Positions 8,099-18,107 of a stretch of DNA of 64,000 bases are shown here, piece after piece; positions within the stretch are counted from its first letter, which is position 1, and the number at the start of each line of letters is the position of its first letter. Both the position numbers and the translations under genes were made by a program. The notes beneath the pieces are model-generated. The model was given only the letters and a program-made list of their open reading frames with translations. It was not told the DNA's origin and searched no databases. The stretch comes from Leptogranulimonas caecicola (GTDB lineage Bacteria > Actinomycetota > Coriobacteriia > Coriobacteriales > Atopobiaceae): assembly GCF_023168405.1 (NCBI RefSeq), contig NZ_AP025285.1:1858001-1922000 (forward strand), in the 5' to 3' direction.

Positions 8099-9817
8099 GT
8101 GACTCCCACCGTTTACTATCCCTGCAAATACGCGCCCATCGAGCTTTTGGCCGGCTACGGCGCTGCCTGCAAACCGGTTACCTACGAGGCCACTTCCTTT
8201 GAAGATGCCGATAGGCTCGCCCATCCCAACCTCTGCGGCTTTGGCAAGTCCCTCATCGCCTTTGCCCTGAAGCCCGAGGTCAAAGCCCTGGTGCTCACCA
8301 GCTGCTGCGACGTGATGCGCCGCGTCTACGACGTGTTGGATGCCGAGCAGTGCTTGGACTTCCTGTTCATGGTAGACCTCCCTCATCTCACCGGCCCTGC
8401 GGAGCGCGCGCGTTTGGCCTCCGAGCTTGAGCGTTTGACAGAGGCCTGGGAGCGCTATTCTGGCGAAGCCTTTGATGTAGGGGCTGCCCTCTCCTCCTTC
8501 GAGCCCCCGGTGGCCAGACAAGACGCCCGCGTCACCCTGTTGGGCGCCCATGGCCCTGAGTCGCTGCTTAAGGCTGCCGAGTCTGCCTTCGACCTGCCGG
8601 TGGAAAACCTCACCTGCACCGGTGGCCGCAGGGTGGCCTCTCCTCCAGCCTCGCTGGGTCGCGCCATCCGCGAAGAGGCGTGCCGCGAGAATTGCGACGC
8701 GAGCACACCGGCCCCAGACCCCAAGGAGGCGTTTATCGGCTGGTATGCAGGGGCATTGCTCGACCAAACCCCCTGCCTGCGCATGGCCGACATCTCTGGC
8801 CGCCAAAACCTCATTGGCACCCCAGGACAACGCGGCGTGATCTACCACACCATGAAATTCTGCGACTACTACGGCTTTGAGTACCTTATGGCCTCCCAGG
8901 ACGCCGTGGTTCCCATGATCAAGGTAGAAACCGACGGCACTCGCCAAAGCGCGGGCCAGCTCTCCACTCGACTAAAGGCTTTCGACGAAACGTTGGTAGG
9001 TATGACTGACACGCTCAAGTTTGATAAAGGCACCGGCCCCATTTACGTGTTGGGGGTGGATTCGGGCTCTACCTCGACCGATGCCGTCATCGTAGACAAA
9101 GACGGCACTCCTGTGGCCACGGTAATCCTGCCCACCGGCGCCAAAGCCACCGAGAGCGCTCAACGTGCTATCGACTCCGTGCTTGAGAAAGCCGGTCTCA
9201 CCCGCGACCAGATCACGCTGGCGGTGGCCACGGGCTACGGCCGCGACTCCATCCCCACCATGGACACCTCCATCACCGAGATCACCTGCCATGCCCGCGG
9301 AGCCCATGCCCTGTGTCCCGAGGCCATGACCATCGTGGACATCGGCGGCCAGGACTCCAAAGTCATCAAGCTGGACGAGGACGGCAATGTGGTGAACTTT
9401 GTGATGAACGACAAATGCGCCGCCGGCACCGGACGCTTCTTGGAGATGATGGCCCGCACCATGGAGCTGCCTTTGGACGAGTTTTGCACCCAAGGCCTAT
9501 CCTGGAAGCACGACGTGAAGATCTCTTCGATGTGCACGGTCTTTGCCGAGAGCGAGGTTGTAAGCCTGGTAGCCGATGACACTCCTGTGCCCGACATCAT
9601 CCATGGCCTGGATCGCTCGGTAGCCTCCAAGATCACCAGCCTTGCCAAGCGCGTGAAGGCCGAGCCTCCCTACCTCATGACCGGCGGCGTCGCCAACAAC
9701 GAGGGTGTGGTCACCGCCATTGGCGAAGCCCTGGGTGCGCCGGTAGCCACCAGCGAAGACTCCCAACTCTGTGGTGCCCTGGGCGCCGCTTTGCTAGGCT
9801 TGGAGGCCTTGGTCTAA
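8099..9817 (+). CDS. 2-hydroxyacyl-CoA dehydratase subunit fused to its ATP-dependent activase (HgdC/BadF-type)
   Basis: A 572-residue two-part protein with a GTG start preceded by AGGAG. Residues ~1-300 resemble a shortened dehydratase subunit ('YYPCKYAPIELLAGYGAACKPV', then 'GVIYHTMKFCDYYGFEY' and the closing 'ETDGTRQSAGQLSTRLKAF'). Residues ~313-572 are a BadF/BadG/HgdC ATPase: the phosphate loop 'GVDSGSTSTDAVI', 'VDIGGQDSKVIKL', and the two Cys that hold the bridging [4Fe-4S] cluster, in 'KCAAGTGRF' (Cys ~440) and 'MCTVFAESEV' (Cys ~479). They are 39 residues apart, as in HgdC. The activase injects one electron into the dehydratase at the cost of ATP. With the upstream gene this could supply a two-subunit dehydratase plus its activator. 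The fusion of subunit and activator is the unusual point. Confidence 0.85.
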   Translation: MTPTVYYPCKYAPIELLAGYGAACKPVTYEATSFEDADRLAHPNLCGFGKSLIAFALKPEVKALVLTSCCDVMRRVYDVLDAEQCLDFLFMVDLPHLTGPAERARLASELERLTEAWERYSGEAFDVGAALSSFEPPVARQDARVTLLGAHGPESLLKAAESAFDLPVENLTCTGGRRVASPPASLGRAIREEACRENCDASTPAPDPKEAFIGWYAGALLDQTPCLRMADISGRQNLIGTPGQRGVIYHTMKFCDYYGFEYLMASQDAVVPMIKVETDGTRQSAGQLSTRLKAFDETLVGMTDTLKFDKGTGPIYVLGVDSGSTSTDAVIVDKDGTPVATVILPTGAKATESAQRAIDSVLEKAGLTRDQITLAVATGYGRDSIPTMDTSITEITCHARGAHALCPEAMTIVDIGGQDSKVIKLDEDGNVVNFVMNDKCAAGTGRFLEMMARTMELPLDEFCTQGLSWKHDVKISSMCTVFAESEVVSLVADDTPVPDIIHGLDRSVASKITSLAKRVKAEPPYLMTGGVANNEGVVTAIGEALGAPVATSEDSQLCGALGAALLGLEALV

Positions 9818-9870
9818 AGCTTGGCTGCCGCCACTGCCCGCATGCATTGCTGCACGCTTGCGCGTCCTGT

Positions 9871-9902
9871 CCCTTACCAAAGCCTGCTTAACTTTGGTAA
9901 GG
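9871..9902. terminator. Convergent hairpin between the activase fusion and the ABC permease
   Basis: CCTTACCAAAG and CTTTGGTAAGG form a perfect 11-bp stem around an 8-9-nt loop at the meeting point of two convergent genes. It overlaps the last codons of the minus-strand permease. It could act in both directions, but neither side has a long T tract. Confidence 0.55.
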
Positions 9903-11540
9903 AATGGGGCGCTTTTCTAGCCTTTTGAAGAGCACCCAAGCGGCAAGGGCCAGTGCTACAGCCGCGGCCCACCCTATCGCGTCACATACCCACGCATCCC
10001 AACCGCTCAAGCCATACCCCAGCCCGCAGACAAGACCCATCGCCAGGCAGACGCCCATGGACAAAAAGACGCACACCCCAATGGGCAGCGACTGCTTTGC
10101 CAGCGCCGTAGCGCTCACCCACTCAAAATTGGGGCGCCTCGCATCCAGTGTCATGCCTACCAAGCCGCAAAAGCCATAGAGCACCACGGTGAGCACGAAG
10201 CATAGCAGCACGCTCGATGCGGGGACGCCGCCCACCAGAAGCAGCACCGCGGAGATCAATGCGCAAAGCGCAGCCGCTGCCAGCCAAGGCGCCAGCTTTG
10301 CCCCATAAAACCACTTCTTTTCTATGGGCAGCGTCTCCATAAGCCAGATCCCCTGGCCTTCTAGCGAGATGGCGATAGCCGAAGGAGGCGCCATAGCGCC
10401 GATAAACGCCATGATCCAGGGCAGGATCACCAGCATCACAGGAATGGCTTCCAAGGGGTCTTCCAGAGAGTCTTTGGTGAAGAAGCTTGCTATGCCGTCA
10501 AGTCCCACAATGGCTACGAGAGCCGCGAAGATAACGAGCAACAGCAACGAGATGAGGTCGTTGGCCACGACCGTGCCGTTGTCAAAGACCAATCCCACCT
10601 CCTTGCGGCAAAGCGCCTGGAGCGGAGAGCGAAGCCCTGCCGCTTTAGAAGCCTTGCCGCGCCTCTGTTGCGCACGGGCATTGATAGCAGAAACCACCTG
10701 GGTGTAGGTGCGTGCAAGCCCCTCCGCCAAAGCTGTTCCCACTGCCAGGTTCACCAGCACAAAGAGCGCCCAGTAGAGCCACCCTGAAAGGTCCTGGCTC
10801 ACCCAAGCATCCATCGCCCAGCCACAGAGGGGCCAGACCGCCAACGCATCGCCGAAGCCCGCCAACATCTGAGTAAGCGTATCCAGCGTGACATTCTCAT
10901 AGCCTGCGCCAGAGATCACACCGTTGAGGGCAAAGCCTGCCACCACAGCCACCAATGCCACAAGCACGGAAGCCAGCGTAGTGAGCGCTTTGCCATGACG
11001 TAGGCGCCCAAGAGCCGCCGTGATAAGAGCCGAGAGAAAGACTGCCGCCACAAGACCTGGCATGGGCCCTACCGCCACGATGGAGAGCAGCGTTATCCAC
11101 TGAAGAGGGGTAGATGCCATACCCTGGATGCCCATAAAGATGAGAGCTGCCACTCCTAGGGGAATCACCATAAGAGCTGTGAGTTCCACCGCCGTTAGGT
11201 AGAGGGATGCCAAACGCGCAATGACTTGGTCACGCTTTGAGACAGGCATGCTCATAAGCAAATCGAAGTCTCCTGCCTCATAGAGCATTCCCGGCGCCTT
11301 GATAAACGAGAATATGGCGCCGCAGAACGTCGCAATAAGTACTGCAATAGCTACCAGAAGCCTATCGGCGCCCAGGGCTGCAAGGCCAACCCCCACTCCA
11401 GCCGAATAGCCAACCATCAAAAGCCCCAGAAAGGCCTGGGCGATCCTCAATCCAACGATTCCGCCTCGAGAAGCGTTCTTAGAAGAAGAGCTGCCCAACG
11501 TGCGCAGTTGCACCTTGATCAAGAGCCACAGACGATGCAT
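9888..11540 (-). CDS. ABC exporter permease (multi-pass membrane protein)
   Basis: A 550-residue, very hydrophobic protein with roughly 12 membrane segments, consistent with large ABC-2-like exporter permeases. The N-terminus is a short cytoplasmic stretch, 'MHRLWLLIKVQLRTLGSS'. A soluble loop around residues 290-320 (basic, 'NARAQQRRGKASKAAG') separates two membrane halves. It lies 65 nt downstream of an ABC ATPase gene on the same strand, so the two form an operon and presumably one transporter. The substrate is unknown. If the ATPase frameshift is real, this permease has lost its partner. Confidence 0.8.
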   Translation of the reverse strand: MHRLWLLIKVQLRTLGSSSSKNASRGGIVGLRIAQAFLGLLMVGYSAGVGVGLAALGADRLLVAIAVLIATFCGAIFSFIKAPGMLYEAGDFDLLMSMPVSKRDQVIARLASLYLTAVELTALMVIPLGVAALIFMGIQGMASTPLQWITLLSIVAVGPMPGLVAAVFLSALITAALGRLRHGKALTTLASVLVALVAVVAGFALNGVISGAGYENVTLDTLTQMLAGFGDALAVWPLCGWAMDAWVSQDLSGWLYWALFVLVNLAVGTALAEGLARTYTQVVSAINARAQQRRGKASKAAGLRSPLQALCRKEVGLVFDNGTVVANDLISLLLLVIFAALVAIVGLDGIASFFTKDSLEDPLEAIPVMLVILPWIMAFIGAMAPPSAIAISLEGQGIWLMETLPIEKKWFYGAKLAPWLAAAALCALISAVLLLVGGVPASSVLLCFVLTVVLYGFCGLVGMTLDARRPNFEWVSATALAKQSLPIGVCVFLSMGVCLAMGLVCGLGYGLSGWDAWVCDAIGWAAAVALALAAWVLFKRLEKRPIPYQS

Positions 11541-11605
11541 GATGAGTACCTTTTCGCCTAATGCGTGATATCAAATACTGAAGATATTGCCTTAGCCTTA
11601 CATCC

Positions 11606-12390
11606 TTAGGAGAAGGGGGTTTGAGGAGCGTCGGAAGGCCGCACTGGCGCCGCAGGAGCTGCCGTGGCCTCATGAGTCTCTACCACGTCCATAAAGACGT
11701 CTTCCAAAGACTCGTCGCCCAACACCTGATCGATGGGGCCAAAGGCGCGAAGCTGGCCTGCCTGAATGATGGCCACCGAGTCGCAGAGGCGCTCCACCAC
11801 CTCAAGCACATGGGACGAGAAGAGCACTGCCTTGCCTTGGGCGGCCCGCTCTTGAAGCATAGTGCGAAGAGTGCGGGTGGCTACAGGGTCGAGCCCACGA
11901 AGGGCTCGTCGAGCACCAGAAAGTCTGGGTCATGCACCAACGCCCCCATGACCACCAGCTTTTGCAACATGCCATGGCTATAGGAATCCGCGCGATCCGC
12001 AAGGGCATCTACCATCTCCAGGCGCTCTGCCAACTCTTGGATGACGCTTCTGCGCCGAGTGCTGTCCACCCCAAAGATGTCGCAGACAAACTCTAGGTAG
12101 GCCATGCCCGTCATGAACCCATAGACCCAGGGGGTGTCTGGCACGTACGCGAGATGCGTCTTGGCGGCGATAGGATCTTTCACCACGTCGTGGCCGCAAA
12201 TGGCAATAGACCCCTCGTCAAAATCCTGTACGCCCACCATAGCTTTGATGAGGGTGGTCTTGCCTGCGCCATTGGGGCCCACCAGGCCCAGGATCGACCC
12301 GGGTTCCACGGCAAGAGAATAGCCGTGAGCCGCCACTTTGGTGCCATAGCGCTTCACAAAACCGCGTACGTCAAGAATAGGGCTGGCCAT
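11606..12390 (-). pseudogene. ABC transporter ATP-binding protein, 1-nt frameshift after Walker B
   Basis: The start is at 12390 ('MASPILDVRGFVKRYG'), with AAAGGA upstream. Walker A is 'GPNGAGKTT' (residues ~38-46), the signature region is a degenerate 'YSHGMLQKL', and Walker B is 'FLVLDEP'. Immediately after 'DEPFVG' the frame ends in a TAG. Adding one base in the GAGCCC stretch (11891-11896) gives 'FVGLDPVATRTLRTMLQERAAQGKAVLFSSHVLEVVERL', a normal D-loop and H-loop His ending at 11606. The restored protein would be about 261 residues and pairs with the permease at 9888-11540. The deletion could be a true null mutation or an error in the assembly. Confidence 0.85.
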
Positions 12391-12880
12391 GACATGCGTC
12401 CTTTCGCACAACTGGGATAACTGCGCCACACGCCTTTTCGAGGCATCACTACGACTAACGAGGGCCAACAAAAAATGCTTGACCTAGTCTAGCCATTTTT
12501 ACGCCCAGCGGATATTGGTTTTAATGCCCCAAGGCCAACTGTAAGAAATGGGTCACCACTGAGACCCATGACGCAGGCCAGGCACAGAACAGGGCGTGAG
12601 ACGCCTGCGCAGCCCGCGATGCCACCGCCGGGCGATCAGGCGAGAGCGCAGTGAGGTAAGCCACCCTATAAAGGGATGGCGCTGTCGCTTCACCCAACTA
12701 GAAAGCCTGCGGTTGCCCATCGTAATTCCAATCGTCGGAGGTGGGCCGTCCCTTGGCATACTAATCGATAAATACTGATCTGTCGACAATCTGAAGGACT
12801 ACTGGGGTGACAAATTCTAAGAACGGCACACCATCTGGCCCTCAATGCACGAGAGCATACTTGTTCTTGTGTGCTGCAGA
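12391..12880. other. Intergenic region between RmuC and the ABC operon
   Basis: About 490 nt without a convincing gene. A small open frame on the minus strand (12553-12789, 78 codons) has a basic, low-information translation and no ribosome binding site. A short hairpin ATGGGTC/GACCCAT lies near 12548-12570. The promoter of the ABC operon probably lies in the T-rich stretch around 12465-12520. Confidence 0.4.
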
Positions 12881-14134
12881 CTAGAGCTCCTCACCTTCCA
12901 GCTCAAAGGGGTCAGACCCCGCAGTAGAGCCCGCGCCCCCTTCTTGGGTAGGCAGCGCGATAGAGCGCAGCTTGCGTTCCATCACATTGGTGCGAGTAGT
13001 GATAATGGACTCCACCGTGTTGCTGGCCGTATCTATCTGGCGCTTGGCTTTGATAAGAGCCTCTTGATAGCGAGGGAGCTCGGCCTTAACCGCTTGCAGA
13101 ATGCGAAGCACTTCGTCTGTGCGCTGTTGAAGCTCGAAGGTTTGGTAGCTCAAGGCCAAGCTGTTGATAAGTGCGGCCATGGTAGACGGACCAGTTACTA
13201 CCACGTTATAGGTGCGTTGGAGCGTCTCCAGCAGACCCGGCAGCGACACCACCTCTGCATAAAGGCCCTCGAAGGGCACGAAGAGCACGCCAAAGGCGGT
13301 GGTATGAGGAGGAGCTACATATTTGGAAGCAATATCTGAGGCCTCGCTCAGGATGCGGTCCTGCAAGTGCTTTTTGGCTGCCGCAATCTGAGCCTTATCG
13401 CCTGTGTCATAAGCATCCAACAAAGCCACGTAGGTGTCCCCGGGAAACTTCGCGTCTATAGGAAGCAAGACGGGGTCGCCTTGAGCTACCGGCAGTTTGA
13501 CGGCGTACTCCACACGATCGCGGCTCCCAGGCTTGGTGGCCGCGTTTTCCAGGTACTGGGAGGGAGCCAGGATGTCTTCCAAAATCGCCCCCAGCTGCAC
13601 CTCCCCCAGAATGCCGCGAGTCTTCACGCCTGAGAGCACGCGCTTGAGGTCGCCCACAGAGCCTGCCAGGTTTTGCATGTCGCCCAGGCCCCTGTAGACA
13701 GCCTCCAACTGCCGGGAAATCTGTGCAAAGGAGACTGAGAGCTGCTCGTTGATGGCCGCCGTGAGCTTTTGGTCCACCGTCTGGCGCAGCTCGTCGAGTT
13801 GGCGGGTATTGTCCTGGCGCAACTGAGTGAGGGCGCCGGCCAGGGTTTGATCCATATGGGCCAATCGAGCGTCTGTGCGATCGCGATCTGTGCCCAGCTG
13901 AGCTGTGACATCGCGACGCAGCTCATCAACGCGCCCTGCCATGGCCGCAGAGGTTTGGGCAAGGCCATCCAGGCGGCCCAGCACCTGCGATTGCTGGTCA
14001 AGGAGCCTGGTTTGTACCCCTGTATCTGCATTCTGCTGCGATTGGGTGTCTTGACGCAGCTTTGCAAGACTCCAAAGGGCGATGGCCGCCGCTCCCACCG
14101 CCACCGCAATGGCACAGATCTCTCCTACCGACAT
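12881..14134 (-). CDS. rmuC: DNA recombination protein RmuC family
   Basis: A 417-residue protein. The start at 14134 ('MSVGEICAIAVAVGAAAIALWSL') is preferred because GGGAG lies 5 nt upstream. An N-terminal membrane anchor is followed by a long coiled coil (residues ~30-170) and the RmuC core: 'RGILGEVQLGAILEDIL', 'LPIDAKFPGDTYVALL', 'FVPFEGLYAEVV' and 'VVTGPSTMAALINSLALSYQTF'. The core has a PD-(D/E)xK nuclease-like fold. RmuC limits recombination at inverted repeats and may act on damaged DNA ends. It is monocistronic here. Confidence 0.92.
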   Translation of the reverse strand: MSVGEICAIAVAVGAAAIALWSLAKLRQDTQSQQNADTGVQTRLLDQQSQVLGRLDGLAQTSAAMAGRVDELRRDVTAQLGTDRDRTDARLAHMDQTLAGALTQLRQDNTRQLDELRQTVDQKLTAAINEQLSVSFAQISRQLEAVYRGLGDMQNLAGSVGDLKRVLSGVKTRGILGEVQLGAILEDILAPSQYLENAATKPGSRDRVEYAVKLPVAQGDPVLLPIDAKFPGDTYVALLDAYDTGDKAQIAAAKKHLQDRILSEASDIASKYVAPPHTTAFGVLFVPFEGLYAEVVSLPGLLETLQRTYNVVVTGPSTMAALINSLALSYQTFELQQRTDEVLRILQAVKAELPRYQEALIKAKRQIDTASNTVESIITTRTNVMERKLRSIALPTQEGGAGSTAGSDPFELEGEEL

Positions 14135-14282
14135 AGCACTCCCTGCTCCCCGGACACTACAGCTACACGCTCTAAGCGTATCGAACATCTGTACGCCTTA
14201 GTATAAGCGAGCCAGCGCCCCTGTCATCCCAGATTCTGAGGAAGTTTTTCTCGGCAGGAAATGCACTATGAGGACTGTCTGG

Positions 14283-15719
14283 CTAACGCACCAGCAAGCG
14301 GATGACGGCGTTGGATAAAGAGTTGTAGGGCTGGTAGCGCATGGGCAAGTCGATAAGGCACGACTTTTTGAGCATGGCCTTGTAGTTGGTGAAGGTATCA
14401 AAGGAGAACTTTCCGTGATACCGCCCTAAGCCGGATGCCCTGTTGCCGCCAAAGCCAATGTTTGAGACCGACACCTGCATGATAGTGTCGTTGATGCAGC
14501 CGGACCCAAAGGATAGTTGCTTGAGATAATAGTCGATGATGCTCTGATTGTGCGTGAAGAGGTAGGCAGCCAGCGGCGTGGGCAGCGAGCGGATTTGCGA
14601 CCATGCTTCATCGATGGAATCGAAGACCATAATGGGCAGGATGGGACCAAAGATCTCTTGGCTCATCACCTTGTCGGCAGGCTGCACGTTATCCATCACG
14701 ATGGGGGCGATGCGGCAGGCAGCGTCATCGTGCTGGCCGCCAAACACCACCTTGGCAGGGTCTACCAGGCCCAAGATGCGCTGGTAGTCGCGCGGCTTGC
14801 AGATCTTTCCCCAATCGGGATTGTCCAGGGCGTTCTCGCCGAATTGGCGCACGATCTCGTCTTTGACCGCCGCCACGAAGGCGTCGTGGGCCGAGCGGGC
14901 CACCATCACGTAGTCGGGGCACACGCAAGTCTGTCCACAGTTGAGGAACTTTCCAAATACAATACGGCGCGCCGCCACCTTGATGTGCGCATCGTCACAC
15001 ACGATGCAGGGGCTCTGGCCTCCCAGCTCCAGGGTGACCGAGGCATGGATCTTTGCCGCCTGCTCCATGACGTAGGCTCCCACCCCTTTGGAGCCGGTAA
15101 AGAAGACGTGGTCGACGGGCTGGGCCAAAAGGGCATCAGCGATGTCGTGGGACCCCAGCACGCAGGCAACATGCCGGAAGTCAAAGGCCTCAGCGATAAG
15201 AGATGCAAGTGCTTGACCCACGTGCGGCGCCGAGTCGCTAGGACGCACGATAACGCAGTTGCCTGCAGCCACTGCTCCCACCAGAGGCTCCAGCGCCAGC
15301 ATCACCGGGTAGTTCCAGGGGCTCATCACATAGACGACCCCTTTGGGGTTAGGCACATCAAAACTGAGCGCAGGGAAGTTGATAATACTAGGCGTCTTTA
15401 GTTGCGGCTTTGACCAGCTTCTCAGGTGGGCGATTTGATATTTGGTCTCCGAGAGCACCAATCCCACTTCGCTCATATAGGTCTCCTGGGCGCTCTTGCC
15501 CAGATCCTCTTTCATAGCCTTGGCCAGTTGCGGCTCATGGTCTTTCACCGCATCGTAAAAACGCTGAAGCGCCAGGATGCGGCGGTTCACGTCCAGCGTC
15601 GCCCCGGATTCAAAATAGGCACGCTGGCTGCTCACCAGCTGCGCCGGATCGATTTCTGGCTGGGACGGTACGGGTTTCTCGGCAGGAGAAGCCGATTTCG
15701 ACACGGTTTGATGATCCAT
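14283..15719 (-). CDS. Aldehyde dehydrogenase (class-3-like NAD(P)-dependent)
   Basis: A 478-residue protein started by AAAGGAAGC upstream of 15719. The N-terminus has a ~30-residue Pro/Glu-rich extension before the ALDH fold. The catalytic Cys is in 'FLNCGQTCVCPDYV', the general base Glu in 'TLELGGQSP', and the cofactor-binding turn in 'FFTGSKGVG'. The sequence 'MSPWNYPVMLALEPLVGAVAAGNCVIVRPSD' is typical of the YwdH/fatty-aldehyde ALDH3 group. It oxidises aldehydes to acids; the substrate is not evident. The N-terminal extension encodes 'PAEKPVP' from an exact copy of the dispersed motif (15675-15684). Another motif copy lies 26 nt past the stop. Confidence 0.9.
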   Translation of the reverse strand: MDHQTVSKSASPAEKPVPSQPEIDPAQLVSSQRAYFESGATLDVNRRILALQRFYDAVKDHEPQLAKAMKEDLGKSAQETYMSEVGLVLSETKYQIAHLRSWSKPQLKTPSIINFPALSFDVPNPKGVVYVMSPWNYPVMLALEPLVGAVAAGNCVIVRPSDSAPHVGQALASLIAEAFDFRHVACVLGSHDIADALLAQPVDHVFFTGSKGVGAYVMEQAAKIHASVTLELGGQSPCIVCDDAHIKVAARRIVFGKFLNCGQTCVCPDYVMVARSAHDAFVAAVKDEIVRQFGENALDNPDWGKICKPRDYQRILGLVDPAKVVFGGQHDDAACRIAPIVMDNVQPADKVMSQEIFGPILPIMVFDSIDEAWSQIRSLPTPLAAYLFTHNQSIIDYYLKQLSFGSGCINDTIMQVSVSNIGFGGNRASGLGRYHGKFSFDTFTNYKAMLKKSCLIDLPMRYQPYNSLSNAVIRLLVR

Positions 15720-15831
15720 GATGCTTCCTTTGGGCGACGATGTGCATGAGATGCATGTACCCGTTGAAAGGCTCGCCCAAGGCGATGCCGAGAAACCCTG
15801 CCGCCGTTAATGGGCGGGTGCCTGAACCCGT

Positions 15832-15868
15832 AAAAAAGGCGCTCCAAGACAAGGCTTGGAGCGCCTGG
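15832..15868 (-). terminator. Rho-independent terminator of the truncated surface-protein gene
   Basis: A perfect 11-bp stem, GGCGCTCCAAG (15838-15848) with CTTGGAGCGCC (15855-15865), is followed on the minus strand by TTTTTT. Confidence 0.92.
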
Positions 15869-15890
15869 AAGGTGGCGCCTGGGGTATAGC

Positions 15891-18107
15891 TCAGCGGTCG
15901 GCAGCCCTACGGCGGCGAAGCACTGCCATGGTGGCGCAGGCCGCAGCGCCAAAGGCAAGGCTTACAGTAAGGGCGCCGTCGACCACCCGGTCGCCAGTGG
16001 CAGGGATGACGGCCACAGAACGCAGGGCTTTCTTAACGGGGGCCACAAGGTCAGACCCGTTGGCCTCGTTTTCTGCATAGGGGTCCTGGACGGTCTTGAT
16101 CTCGGCGATCCCAGCAGCGTCTACCGCCACAATGCCTCCGGACTGGATGCCTGAGGAACCATCGCCGGAGGGGTCGGTGAGACCAAAGCCGGTGCCAGAG
16201 GCGCTGGCGCGGTTGACCACGGCTGTGCCATTGGCGGGTTTAGACAGGTCGCAGGCGAAGGTGACGCGCCAGACCTCGCCGCCTTGGATAGTGCCAATAG
16301 GTACGGTAAGCTCGCGAGTCTCAGGATCGTAGAGGTCGCGGGCGAGGCGCTCTTGGGTGCCGTCGGGATGGATCAGCGTGAGCGACGTGGCCACCATAGC
16401 GAGGCCGTCTGGCAAGGTGTCATGCACCACCACGTCTTCCCAGGCGGTACCCGGCTGACTGTTGCCCGCCTCGATGGAATAGGTCACTTGGTCACCCTCG
16501 TAGTAGCCATTGGGATGGTCGTCATCAATCACAGTCTTTGCCACGGTGGGCTGGGGGATGGCGAACTTGATCCAGCCTGAGGGGAAGATCTTCTGAGACT
16601 GCTGCTGCTCGCCCTTCTTGTCTTCGGGCGTGTTGCCATCGACGGTGGCGACGTTGCCAATGTCGTGGGCTTCAGGAGTCGCCTCATCCACAGCAGAGCG
16701 GTTGACCTTCGCCTCGAAGGTCACAACCACCTTCTCGCCCCCAAAGATGTTGCCCACAGGAACCGTGAGGGTATGGGTCTCGTCGTGGTAGACGTCGGCA
16801 GGATCCATAGCTTCCTGGGCGCCATCCGGGTAGGTGACCTTCACGGTATCAGGGACCAAGTCAAGGCCCAGGGGCAGCAGGTCTGAGGCCACCGCATCCT
16901 TGAGCTCGGAATAAGGATGGTCGTTGGCCACCGTGACCGTATAACGCAGAAGGTCGCCCACCTGGGCATCGGTGACATCGCCGCGGGTCACATTGGTGAC
17001 CTCCTTGGTGACGGTGGGATCCGGGTTCGCGGGGAGCACCTGTTCGCTGCCAGGAGTCGGCGCCTCGCGCTGGAGCTCCTCCACCGGCGAGCCGTCTGGA
17101 TTCTCGCCTGTGACCTTCACAGAGATGTCTACCTGCGGGTCAAAGGGATCGGTGGGGTTGGGATCGTCGGGATCAGAAGGATCCGTGGGCTCATTGGACT
17201 TAGGCGGCAGCGCCTTGCCGTTGACCTTGGTAGGGATATGCACCTTTACCTGGGAATCTCCAGGCACGTCACCAATGCGCAGGGACACTGTGCGGGTTTC
17301 AGGGTCATAAACGTCTTTGGGATCCAGTGTTTGGGGGGTGCCGTCGGGGCGCTCCACGGTGATGGGCTCGTCCATGAGGTCGACGCCGGCGGGCAGCGGC
17401 ACAGAGACGTTCACGCCCTGCCAGTAGCTGGTGGGATCGCCGGTGTTAGAAGCGGTCACTGTGGTGACCAGCTTGTCGTCCACCTGGGGATGCTCGGCCT
17501 TTGGATCGGTGATATTCTCGGTCTTTACAGTTACCTCAGTCTTGGGGTTGGGAACCCATACGGCATAGTAGGTGCGGGTGTCGTCAGGCTCTTCCCAAAG
17601 CTGCTCGTCGCCGTCGAAGTTGGGGATGAGAGAGCCTTGCTCGGTGCTCCAACCCATGAAGGAGTAGCCCTCGCGCACCGGCGTGCCCTCGGGCGCAGTG
17701 ACCGTCTTCAGGGCTTCGGAGTGCTGCACGATGGGGTCGGAAGAAGCGGGGTCGCCTTCGTTCTCGCCGGGCATCTCGCCGCCATCCAGATCAAACACCA
17801 CGTCAATGGGTTTGGGCGACCACTGGCCATAGAGCACCATGTTCTTAGTAATGGGAGTGGCTGGGCCAAAGGAATCGCCAGAGCCGTCAGCCTTGGTATT
17901 CCAGCCATCAAAGCGCCAGCCGTCGGTGGCAGGCGTGACAGGCACGCCCTCGGCAGCGCTGGCCGAGCCGGGATAATAGGCGGCTGCCACGGTGTCGCCA
18001 GGCAGATAGGCACCAATGTCGTAGTAGTAGGGGCTTGCATTCTTTTTGGTATTGAGCGCTTGGCGCAGCCCCGTGCCACCGGCACGCCAGAAGGCAATGG
18101 GCTCCAC
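15891..18107 (-). pseudogene. Wall-anchored surface protein with InlB-type and DUF11-like repeats, lacking its N-terminus
   Basis: 738 residues can be read from a GTG at 18107, but there is no signal peptide. The open frame reaches only 13 codons further up before a TAA, and no export signal is found in the other two frames. From the N-terminus there are two InlB B-repeat-like units ('DGWNTKADGSG', 'GYSFMGWSTEQGS'). Three DUF11-type beta domains follow, each with a recurring 'DPETRxxxxxIG' turn, the last starting at about residue 505. A sortase signal, 'VIPATGD', a hydrophobic helix and 'RRRRAADR' end the protein. Such proteins are adhesins covalently bound to peptidoglycan by sortase A-like enzymes. 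Without a signal peptide this copy should not reach the wall, so a 5' deletion is likely. Confidence 0.7.

Noticed and set aside
12553-12789. 78-codon minus-strand open frame
   Set aside because: No ribosome binding site, an Arg-rich low-information translation, and no neighbours or family features.
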